Of a stretch of DNA of 64,000 nucleotides, positions 7,673 to 13,926 are shown piece after piece. The notes below the pieces were generated by a model. The model saw only the letters and a list, made by a program, of their open reading frames with translations, was not told where the DNA came from and made no database searches. The DNA is from Bacteroidales bacterium UBA5197 (lineage in GTDB: Bacteria; Bacteroidota; Bacteroidia; Bacteroidales; Lentimicrobiaceae): contig DHVX01000048.1 of NCBI GenBank assembly GCA_002412885.1, forward strand, positions 124,001-188,000, in the 5' to 3' direction. Each line of letters begins with the position of its first letter. Position 1 is the first letter of the stretch. The position numbers were made by a program, and so were the translations under genes.

Positions 7673-8749
7673 TTACCAGGGTCCATTCTTTGTAATGTTC
7701 AGAAATTTGCCGTTTTCCAATCGGTATGCACCGCCAAAACCTAAAAACCATAGTCTATCAATTTGGTCTCTGTAGATTTGATAAACTACTGGTCCCTTGT
7801 TGTCTTCGGGTTTTTCGAATTCTATTATCTCTTTGCCATCATAGATATGTAGATAATGCTGATTGAAGACAAAATATAATTTACCATTTTTGTCTTCCGA
7901 CATACTCCCAATCCCCTTACCAACTTCTGTTACTTGTTCTGTTATATTTTCTAACCGATCTCCTGCCAGTTTGTATAATGCCTCTTTAGTTGAAATCCAG
8001 TAACCTCCATTTTCGCTTTCAATGATTTCGTTTATAAAATTGGTTTTAATTCCATATTTTTCAGAGGCATTATGAAGAACGTTGTCTTTTAACCAAAAAA
8101 GTCCTGCATTGGTACAAAACCAGATATCTCCTTTACTGTCTTCCATAATGCAATGCACCATCTTAGTGCTTGAAACACCGAGTGTTGTGTCACGAATTCC
8201 TTCGGGTAATTCGAAAGTTGTAAATACATCCCCATTAAATTTGCATAAACCTCCTATTGTCCCAATCCAAATATTACCATTGGTATCCGATTCAATATTC
8301 CAAACATCATTATTCAATAAACCATCTGATTCATAATAATTCTTCACTATTTCTCCATCATAACTACTGAGACCATCGGTATGCCCGAACCAGATTTTTC
8401 CATCTTTACCTTCTGTAATATCGTGTATTGTTACACGTCCACCTGTTTCACTTTTTATACCATCAATTTTACTCAACGTGTTATTGGAAAGTCTAAAAGC
8501 CCCATCCTGCGCTCCAAACCAAATAATACCTTTGCTATCCTGGAACATCATTCTAACAACTTGACTTATCTGCTCATTTGTTGGATTATTTTCAAAAAAT
8601 GAACTTTGAGTTGCATCTGTATGCACTTGTAATAAATCACCCCTTGTTTTGTTCCTGTTTTCTTGTCCAGTGCTTGAAAATACCAGAACGGAAAGAGATG
8701 TAATAATTAATGATTTTACTCCAAAAAATGATATTCTTTCTTTTTTCAT
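7673..8749 (-). CDS. exported two-component-type beta-propeller protein
   Basis: A 358-residue protein with an N-terminal signal peptide (hydrophobic stretch about 11-27) followed by at least five Reg_prop-like propeller blades with the pattern GxIWFGxxDGLxxxD, for example near residues 75, 115, 165 and 210. In Bacteroidota such blades form the periplasmic sensor half of hybrid two-component systems that detect glycans; here the protein ends before any transmembrane, kinase or regulator domain. It may be a stand-alone ligand binder or the detached N-terminal half of such a sensor. The start MKKERISF at 8749 fits the signal peptide. It forms one unit of the cassette array. Confidence 0.7.
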   Translation of the reverse strand: MKKERISFFGVKSLIITSLSVLVFSSTGQENRNKTRGDLLQVHTDATQSSFFENNPTNEQISQVVRMMFQDSKGIIWFGAQDGAFRLSNNTLSKIDGIKSETGGRVTIHDITEGKDGKIWFGHTDGLSSYDGEIVKNYYESDGLLNNDVWNIESDTNGNIWIGTIGGLCKFNGDVFTTFELPEGIRDTTLGVSSTKMVHCIMEDSKGDIWFCTNAGLFWLKDNVLHNASEKYGIKTNFINEIIESENGGYWISTKEALYKLAGDRLENITEQVTEVGKGIGSMSEDKNGKLYFVFNQHYLHIYDGKEIIEFEKPEDNKGPVVYQIYRDQIDRLWFLGFGGAYRLENGKFLNITKNGPW

Positions 8750-8777
8750 AGTTTTTCATTTTTTTTATGACGCAGAA

Positions 8778-9096
8778 CTCGCATACAACTTCACAAACTT
8801 AATACTTTTTAACTTCAAATTTCCATCCACATCAACTTTTCTCAAGCCTGTCAACAAATGATAAAAGATTCACAGTTGAGCGCATGTATCTATCTTTAGT
8901 TTCCAATAAATTCAGGATTCCTATATCCAATTGCCCACATTTTTTTAGCATGTATGGTATCAAAAACTGGGGGTAAGTGCAGAGGCTGGGAAAGGATGCG
9001 CTGTATTGAGCCTGTCGAAATATAGTTCAATCCCGAAGCTTCGGGAACTCATCGCTGGGTCTTGCAGACCGCTCAGAGTGCTATTTATTATAAGCA
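8778..9096 (-). repeat. attC-like cassette junction J4 (H-type arm, with small insertion)
   Basis: Conserved arm from 8778, H-type hairpin H3 at 9045-9090, and unit-specific end TTATAAGCA at 9088-9096 which is the exact reverse complement of TGCTTATAA at 9615-9623. Compared with J3 it holds about 66 extra bases between two copies of GCATGTAT at 8882-8889 and 8948-8955. The intergenic stretch of 362 bases between the two genes is almost entirely this site. Confidence 0.75.
8794..8801 (-). promoter_or_regulatory. promoter box carried by junction J4
   Basis: TAAGTTTG, 45 nt before the propeller gene start at 8749. Retained although the neighbouring bases (TGAAGTTGTATG) have drifted from the other copies. 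Confidence 0.5.
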
Positions 9097-9111
9097 GTTT
9101 TTCTTTCTCTT

Positions 9112-9609
9112 CTATTTTTTCTTGCTGTCATTTAATGATTTCCCAAAGTCTCTGACCGCACTAGCAAATGTATCAACTAAAGGCTTTAGTTTCGTAATTG
9201 TCGCACTGTCGAGTTGAAGTTGAGTTGAGTCATTTAAAAACCTTTTTCTTTGTAATTGTCCAAAAATGGTATCGCTGTCTTTATAGTATTTTGTTTCAAC
9301 GCTGTCTAACTTTACTGAAATGGTTTTAGTGCCAAGTAAGTCAACGCTTTCAATGATAAAAATAGAGTTTCGCGGAATTTTAATGTTTTTGTCGATTGCT
9401 GTCGTGACAAATATTTTATCTCTCAAAAGTCCAATTTTTTCAACTTTCCCAATTTTTAGTCCGTTTGCAGTCACATCAGCTTCAGTTGTCAACCCTTCTG
9501 TATTGTCAAAGATGATGTTCAGTTTATAGTCACCTTGTCTGACACAAGCTGAAAATATAAAAAGTCCAATAATTGTCAGTACTAAAGTCTTTGTTGGGTT
9601 TTTTCTCAT
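9112..9609 (-). CDS. MlaD/MCE-domain lipoprotein
   Basis: A 165-residue predicted lipoprotein: lipobox FSAC puts the acylated Cys at about residue 22. Residues about 30-110 form a single MCE (MlaD) domain, with FDNTEGLTTEADVTANGLKIGKV and the LLGTKTISVKL segment typical of the family. MCE proteins carry lipids across the periplasm with MlaE/MlaF-type ABC transporters, but none of those genes is nearby and the usual long helical tail is short here. As a single-gene cassette it may plug into a host transporter encoded elsewhere. The tail is lysine-rich. The start is the only reasonable ATG. Confidence 0.75.
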   Translation of the reverse strand: MRKNPTKTLVLTIIGLFIFSACVRQGDYKLNIIFDNTEGLTTEADVTANGLKIGKVEKIGLLRDKIFVTTAIDKNIKIPRNSIFIIESVDLLGTKTISVKLDSVETKYYKDSDTIFGQLQRKRFLNDSTQLQLDSATITKLKPLVDTFASAVRDFGKSLNDSKKK

Positions 9610-9623
9610 AAAATTGCTTATAA

Positions 9624-9872
9624 CTAGTTAATAACTCCACAAACTTAATACTTTTCAACTTCAAAATTTCCATCCACATCAATTTTTCTTAAGCCTGTCA
9701 ACAAAATAAAAGGTTCGCAGTTGTGCGCATGTTGGTATTAAAAACTGCCGGTAAGTGCAGAGGCTGGGAAAGGATGCGCTGTATTGAGCCTGTCGAAATG
9801 TAGTTCAATCCCGAAGCTTCGGGAACTCATCGCTGGGTCTTGCAGACCGCTCAGAGTCCTATTTATTAGGCC
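9624..9872 (-). repeat. attC-like cassette junction J3 (H-type arm)
   Basis: The most regular site: conserved arm from 9624 to about 9822, a small CCCGAAGCTTCGGG palindrome, then the H4 hairpin at 9823-9868. TAGGCC at 9867-9872, which includes the stop of the 9866 gene, is the reverse complement of GGCCTA at 10450-10455 at the start of the same unit. Confidence 0.75.
9640..9647 (-). promoter_or_regulatory. promoter box carried by junction J3
   Basis: TAAGTTTG, 31 nt before the MlaD-like gene start at 9609. A TTTTG motif lies 14 bases further upstream, closer than the ideal -33 spacing. Confidence 0.55.
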
Positions 9873-10435
9873 TTCTTTTTTCTCCATTGGTTAAGTACTT
9901 TAATTTTTCTGCTCTCTAATTCATCTACTGTAAATGTCGAAATATTTTCGATGGCATAAATTACAGTTCCTTCATCTTTTCCAACGTTTGTCAATGGATT
10001 AAATTTTAAATGAGTTTCATCTAATCCGAGTATCATTCCAGTCACAATATTGTCATCAGTCTTTAATTGAATTGTTATTATTTTATCTAGTTTAAACAAA
10101 GTTCTCAACATCTCAAATTTCCAATTGGAACTTTTAGGTAGTTTTAGATTGCCGACTGTTTGTTCACTTATTAACTCTATATTGTTAAATAAATATCCAT
10201 AAGCGTCTTCGTAATCTCCCATTTCAAATGTTTCTATGTTGTCAATTGTTTCAATTAACAAACCATTTTTTAGCCCTTTGGTAGTGATTTGTTGCATAAT
10301 AAATATTTGATCGTTAAAATCTAAAATGTATCCCACAAATTGATTTGAGGAGTCTCCAAGTTGTCTAGCTGATAATACAGATTTTGTTTTCTTGGAATGT
10401 TCTAGAATTTCGGAAATTATTTTTTTCTTTTCCAT
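9866..10435 (-). CDS. cassette-encoded hypothetical protein
   Basis: A 189-residue soluble protein that I do not recognise. It has two similar halves: each holds a beta-rich stretch of the kind VGYILDFNDQIFIMQQIT (about 38-55) and TGMILGLDETHLKFNPLT (about 131-148), both followed by an acidic helix-leading segment with IETIDNIETF or IYAIENISTF. This looks like a tandem small-barrel (Sm-like or related) architecture, which is inference. The end is basic (WRKKKA). I use MEKKKII at 10435; the earlier TTG at 10462 belongs to the junction. The stop TAA is shared with the hairpin repeat. Confidence 0.55.
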   Translation of the reverse strand: MEKKKIISEILEHSKKTKSVLSARQLGDSSNQFVGYILDFNDQIFIMQQITTKGLKNGLLIETIDNIETFEMGDYEDAYGYLFNNIELISEQTVGNLKLPKSSNWKFEMLRTLFKLDKIITIQLKTDDNIVTGMILGLDETHLKFNPLTNVGKDEGTVIYAIENISTFTVDELESRKIKVLNQWRKKKA

Positions 10436-10462
10436 AGTGATATTTTTATGGCCTACACCCAA

Positions 10463-10755
10463 CTCGTTAATAACTCCACAAACTTAATACTTTCTAACTT
10501 CAAAATTTCCATCCACATCAATTTTTCTTAAGCCTGTCAACAAAATAAAAGGTTCGCAGTTGAGCGCATGTTGGTATTAAAAACAGCCGGTAAGTACATA
10601 GCTTGGGAAAGGATGTAGTTCAACGTTTTGCAGCTACTCGAAAGGCGGGCCTTTTACCACAAAACTTGATTTAAAAAACTAATGTTTGGTTAACCGCAAA
10701 TCTGTCTACGGAGAACTGAACCGCCACTTTTGCCAAACCCGTGTTATTATAGCCA
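10463..10755 (-). repeat. attC-like cassette junction J2 (third arm type)
   Basis: Conserved arm from 10463 to about 10625, matching J3 closely. The gene-side arm is unlike H or J5: on the minus strand it begins AACACGGGTTTGGC and contains GGCGGTTCAG and GCGGTTAACC segments, about 110 bases in all. TTATAGCCA at 10747-10755 matches the reverse complement of the unit start TGGCCATAA at 11663-11671 with one mismatch that would be a G-T pair in single-stranded DNA. It fills the 330-base gap between the two genes. Confidence 0.7.
10479..10486 (-). promoter_or_regulatory. promoter box carried by junction J2
   Basis: TAAGTTTG, 44 nt before the MEKKKII start at 10435. Confidence 0.5.
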
Positions 10756-10765
10756 GTTGCTTTTC

Positions 10766-11233
10766 TCATTGTTTGTGTCCGTCTGCTAAACAAGGTTCTG
10801 CGTAACCAATAGTCTCCTGTGTTTCTAATTCGTCTAACTTTTTCTTTATGTTTTTATAGTCAACAGTTGAAGGAATTTCCATTGAAAAATATCCTTCGTT
10901 AACTTTTTCTGAAACGCACCCAAGTTCTTTAAACAAGTCACGAATAATATTTATGTCTTGCGTGTCGTCCATAAGTACGACCTGAACTGTCGAATTTCCT
11001 GAGTACTCAACTGTCTCGCGATAGGTTAGCATTTGCTCTTGTTCGTCATACTCTGCAAATACAATGTCGTCTGAAGCAACTGACGGTGCATAGAATGGAA
11101 TGCTATCAAGTTTGTAAAGCCCTTTCTCTTTGTCAACAATTTCAGCCCACATTGTTTCAACAGTTTCTTCGTCCAACACATTACTGTGAAATCGGAATAA
11201 TATTTTAACATGATTGTCGTCAGTTGTCGTCAT
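10766..11233 (-). CDS. DUF4265-like cassette protein
   Basis: A 155-residue soluble acidic protein resembling the DUF4265 family: a central VETMWAEIVDKEKGLYKLDSIPFYAP stretch with the family's Trp and NiPFya-like motif (about 24-52), then DDIVFAEYDE. A second domain of about 60 residues (VQVVLMDDTQDINIIRDLFKELGC) looks like a ferredoxin-like fold. Molecular role unknown; members are common in accessory regions. It starts 7 nt after the stop of the gene at 11241-11654, so the two form one two-gene cassette and probably one transcript. Confidence 0.6.
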   Translation of the reverse strand: MTTTDDNHVKILFRFHSNVLDEETVETMWAEIVDKEKGLYKLDSIPFYAPSVASDDIVFAEYDEQEQMLTYRETVEYSGNSTVQVVLMDDTQDINIIRDLFKELGCVSEKVNEGYFSMEIPSTVDYKNIKKKLDELETQETIGYAEPCLADGHKQ

Positions 11234-11240
11234 TGTCTTA

Positions 11241-11654
11241 TTACTTGAATTTTGTCGGCTTGCTAATTAATCTATTATTAAATCCCTCTGCTTCTGAATA
11301 TAGAATTTCAGCGTCTCCGAATACGATTAGTGTTCCACTGTCTGCTCCGATTGTTTCTCTCAGTGCAGTGTCAATATCAAGTCTTTTTTTGTCAAGCCGT
11401 GGATTATCCGATACTAAATAACAGTCCTTTAAATTCCCTAAGGATTTTATTCTTTCTTTTATTACTTCAAATTCATTTCCAGAAACTTTGTCAAAAAGGT
11501 CTTGTTGTAAGAAATTCATATGATGAAGGTCGTTGATGAACTTTTCTCTGGTCTTGCCATTTTTTATAAAGGTCAAATACCTTTCCCTTTTTGTCTTAAT
11601 AACAAATCGCTCAATTACTTTCGCCTCTATGTCTAGGTTACTATTGGTCGTCAT
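11241..11654 (-). CDS. hypothetical protein, first gene of a two-gene cassette
   Basis: A 137-residue soluble protein without a family I can name. Most of it is predicted helical (RERYLTFIKNGKTREKFINDLHHM, about 21-44), with a DCYLVSDNPRLDKKRLDID motif near 90-105 and a glycine-bearing GTLIVFGDAEILY strand near 113-125. It precedes the DUF4265-like gene by 7 nt, so a paired function such as toxin/immunity or enzyme/partner is possible, but nothing in the sequence proves it. An ATG at 11669 lies in the cassette junction (GTTATGGCC); I use MTTNSN at 11654, 34 nt after the TAAGTTTG box. Confidence 0.55.
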   Translation of the reverse strand: MTTNSNLDIEAKVIERFVIKTKRERYLTFIKNGKTREKFINDLHHMNFLQQDLFDKVSGNEFEVIKERIKSLGNLKDCYLVSDNPRLDKKRLDIDTALRETIGADSGTLIVFGDAEILYSEAEGFNNRLISKPTKFK

Positions 11655-11671
11655 TTTACAATTGGCCATAA

Positions 11672-11820
11672 CTCGTTAATAACTCCACAAACTTAGCACT
11701 TTTCAACTTCAAAATTTCCAGGGGAATCATTTTTCCCGGTTCAAACGGAAAATAATCGCTTCATCCGATGGTTATTGGAATAAAAGACTGCTCATATTCC
11801 CATTTATCAGCGACAGCCAT
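11672..11820 (-). repeat. attC-like cassette junction J1 (divergent outer half)
   Basis: Only the inner 48 bases (11672-11719) match the conserved arm; the remaining 100 bases up to the stop of the RDD gene are unlike the other junctions. No unit-specific end complementary to the start of the RDD unit (GTTAGTAACC) could be found. At about 149 bases it is the shortest full junction and near the size of ordinary attC sites. Confidence 0.55.
11688..11695 (-). promoter_or_regulatory. promoter box carried by junction J1
   Basis: TAAGTTTG, 34 nt before the start at 11654; the preceding bases are GTGC rather than GTAT, so the box is conserved while its edge is not. Confidence 0.5.
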
Positions 11821-12435
11821 TTATATCATAGCCAATAATTCTGGTAATATAGCTAAAGCACTAATTAACAAGGAAATTAATATTGAAATCCAAATTAACT
11901 TCGACTTATTTTTAACATAACTTTTTTCAGATATGTCATTCATGATTAATTCAGGATCCTCTGTCTCTGCTTCAATCAGCTTAGTTCCTGCAATCAAATC
12001 TCCAATTCTTCTTTTAGAGTTAAACATTAAAGCTATTACTTCTAAAGGCCAAATAATTATTGTTGAATTCCTTATTACACATCGAATTTCATTAGCTGGT
12101 CTATTTGTTTTTAAATCAATTACCTGGTATCCGAAATGTCTCTTCGCTATACTTTTTGCTTTATAAAAGTCCTTATTCAATATTAAAAATGTTACGAAGG
12201 AAGAAGGAATTATTCCAATCCAAATTGGTATTGAACCATTTATTTCTTTAGATGATTCAATCATTATTATAAATAGTATAAAAAAAAATACAGCAAAAGG
12301 GAATATCAATCCCAGAATAAATCCAAAATCCATTGACATAGAATTTAATCTTCGTCCTAAAATTTGCAGAATATTAAATCCTTTAAATGCTTGTCTGGTG
12401 AAAAAGTTAAATATCAAAATCTTAGGTATTTTCAT
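11821..12435 (-). CDS. RDD-family membrane protein
   Basis: A 204-residue predicted inner-membrane protein. Hydrophobic segments lie at about 36-60, 72-88 and 180-200, with a further weak one near 125-140. The part AKRHFGYQVIDLKTNRPANEIRCVIRN followed by SKRRIGDLIAGTKLI matches RDD-family proteins (Arg and paired Asp residues in the first and last helices). Function is unknown; some RDD proteins affect ion transport or stress tolerance. It is the first (promoter-proximal) unit of the array, 56 nt after the TAAGTTTG box. ATGs inside the first hydrophobic region (about residue 33) are alternative starts. Confidence 0.65.
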   Translation of the reverse strand: MKIPKILIFNFFTRQAFKGFNILQILGRRLNSMSMDFGFILGLIFPFAVFFFILFIIMIESSKEINGSIPIWIGIIPSSFVTFLILNKDFYKAKSIAKRHFGYQVIDLKTNRPANEIRCVIRNSTIIIWPLEVIALMFNSKRRIGDLIAGTKLIEAETEDPELIMNDISEKSYVKNKSKLIWISILISLLISALAILPELLAMI

Positions 12436-12473
12436 ATTTCTTTTTTTAGTGTTTCTTTACTGGTGGTTACTAA

Positions 12474-12520
12474 CTCGCATAATAACTCCACAAACTTAAT
12501 ACTTTTTATTTCAAAATTCC
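12474..12520 (-). repeat. partial cassette junction J0 (array edge)
   Basis: Contains only the innermost 47 bases of the conserved arm, from the GAGTT edge to TTTCAAAATTCC on the plus strand, then sequence unrelated to other junctions. It sits where an attI-like primary site would be if this were an integron. Confidence 0.65.
12491..12498 (-). promoter_or_regulatory. promoter box in partial junction J0
   Basis: TAAGTTTG, 56 nt before the RDD gene start. Confidence 0.5.
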
Positions 12521-12982
12521 TCCTGCCCAATTTCTTCAATCATAACTAAATCTTTTGCCCGCAACTGCTATTTCTTCAATTATAATTGAAGCTTTCATTA
12601 AAAGAACAATATTCTTCACTTATAGATGAAACTTAGATTCCCGAAAGTGGAGTCATTCAATATTGAATTAAACCGGAGTCGCCCTAAGGTTACAGCTGCG
12701 ATTTTCTTTACTTATCTATTCGTTTCCAATATAAAATGGAATGAGTTTTAAATGTTGCAACCTGCATGTAATAGCACCTGCCTGAATCCTGAATTTATTG
12801 GCAAACTTATGAATCATTGCTTAATCCAAAGGAGCTGCATCAACAATCTCAGCAATTCCTAAATGAATCAATCAATTGATATTTAAACTTATAATGATTA
12901 TTAATAGCAGAATGGTTAAAACTAAATATACCCTACATACGTTATATATATAGTAAAATGCTGCCCCTTTGCTGCCAGAACT

Positions 12983-13867
12983 ATGAAAAAAAAAATTATT
13001 ATTTCCGCTCTTGCTTCCTTGTTCATTATAGCTGGATTCAATGCCTGTGTTGAGACACGCGAAACTGCTCAGTCATTAAAAAAGCGCTTTCCCAATGCCA
13101 GAGTCAATATTATTGATGATGAAGGAAAAGATCTGGGATACATGCGTATTCACCGCAACGACACCCTCCCTACCCTGTTCTTTCTGCACGGTTCGCCCAG
13201 CAACATGAGCGTGTACAGCATTTACTACGAAGATACCATATTGGCACAATGGGCCAACATTATAACCGCTGACCGGCCCGGGTATGGAATTTCTGATGCC
13301 GGTGCTTCAGAGATTTCAGTTCGGCGTCAGGCAAAAAAAATGTGGAAAATACTTGAACAGGAAGGCTATCCTTCACCTCTTTACATCATTGGTTCATCAT
13401 ACGGAGGAACTGTCGCAGCAAAAATGGCCATGCTCAAACCCGATAAAGTTGATGGCGTTGTTCTGGTTTCAGCCTCTCTGGCGCCGGGTGAAGAAACCAC
13501 TTACGACATCAGCCATATTATAAAATATCGCTTTTTCAGATGGTTTTTGCCTCCTATGATAATGGTCGCCAATGACGAAAAACTTTCACACCTCGAATCT
13601 TTGCAGGAAATGTCTCCTTTGTGGTCAAAAATTACTGCTCCGGTTATTATGTTTCAGGGCACCGACGATAGACTTATCTTTCCCGAAAACGTTAACTTTG
13701 CCCGACGAAATCTCATTAATTCTCCTTTCGTGGAATACCATATGCTTGAAGATGAAAAACATTTTCTGCAACTTAAATACAAGGATTTTATTCTTGAACG
13801 GTTAAGACATCTTATTCAGGATAAATCGCTGATAAAAAAGAATATGGCCGGGATTTCAGTAGAATAA
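12983..13867 (+). CDS. alpha/beta-hydrolase lipoprotein
   Basis: A 294-residue hydrolase with a lipoprotein signal (FNAC, acylated Cys about residue 22), so it is probably membrane-anchored facing the periplasm. The oxyanion-hole motif is FLHGSPSN; the nucleophile elbow is GSSYGG with S139; the acid is D228 or D229 in GTDDRL; the catalytic His is H260 in DEKHF. A lid-like insert covers about 165-215. The substrate (ester, lactone or peptide) cannot be told from sequence. It is followed 59 nt later by an exported MBL-fold enzyme, with the inverted repeat TTATTTAGC/GCTAAAAAATAA between them, which may partly terminate. Confidence 0.85.
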   Translation: MKKKIIISALASLFIIAGFNACVETRETAQSLKKRFPNARVNIIDDEGKDLGYMRIHRNDTLPTLFFLHGSPSNMSVYSIYYEDTILAQWANIITADRPGYGISDAGASEISVRRQAKKMWKILEQEGYPSPLYIIGSSYGGTVAAKMAMLKPDKVDGVVLVSASLAPGEETTYDISHIIKYRFFRWFLPPMIMVANDEKLSHLESLQEMSPLWSKITAPVIMFQGTDDRLIFPENVNFARRNLINSPFVEYHMLEDEKHFLQLKYKDFILERLRHLIQDKSLIKKNMAGISVE

Positions 13868-13926
13868 ACATCCGCTATTATTTAGCCGCAGCTAAAAAAT
13901 AATTACAAATTATAAGATTCCGAAAA

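Larger units (their letters stand above)
5441..12520 (-). mobile_element. integron-like array of minus-strand gene cassettes with long attC-like sites
   Basis: Eight same-direction genes (5477 to 12435) are separated by related repeats of about 150-320 bp, with the conserved arm just before each start codon and a hairpin arm just after each stop. In five of six units the bases at the unit start are the reverse complement of those after its own stop (6-9 nt), the pattern expected from cassettes that once closed as circles. Each conserved arm also holds the promoter box TAAGTTTG. The flanking genes at 4596 and 12983 point the other way. There is no integrase and the sites lack strict RYYYAAC/GTTRRRY ends and are too long for typical attC, so this is integron-like rather than a proven integron. 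Confidence 0.65.
12436..12982. other. intergenic region at the right edge of the cassette array
   Basis: This 547-base gap holds the truncated junction J0 at 12474-12520 and, beyond it, AT-rich sequence with an 18-base perfect palindrome CTTCAATTATAATTGAAG at 12574-12591, whose half CTTCAAT also recurs nearby at 12534. No open reading frame or integrase remnant was recognised. Confidence 0.55.

Noticed and set aside
5441..12520. A classical integron with canonical attC sites
   Set aside because: The junctions are longer than typical attC, strict RYYYAAC and GTTRRRY ends are not met at every site, and there is no integrase, so I call it integron-like only.
5441..12520. CRISPR array
   Set aside because: Repeats are hundreds of bases long, imperfect, and separated by whole genes.
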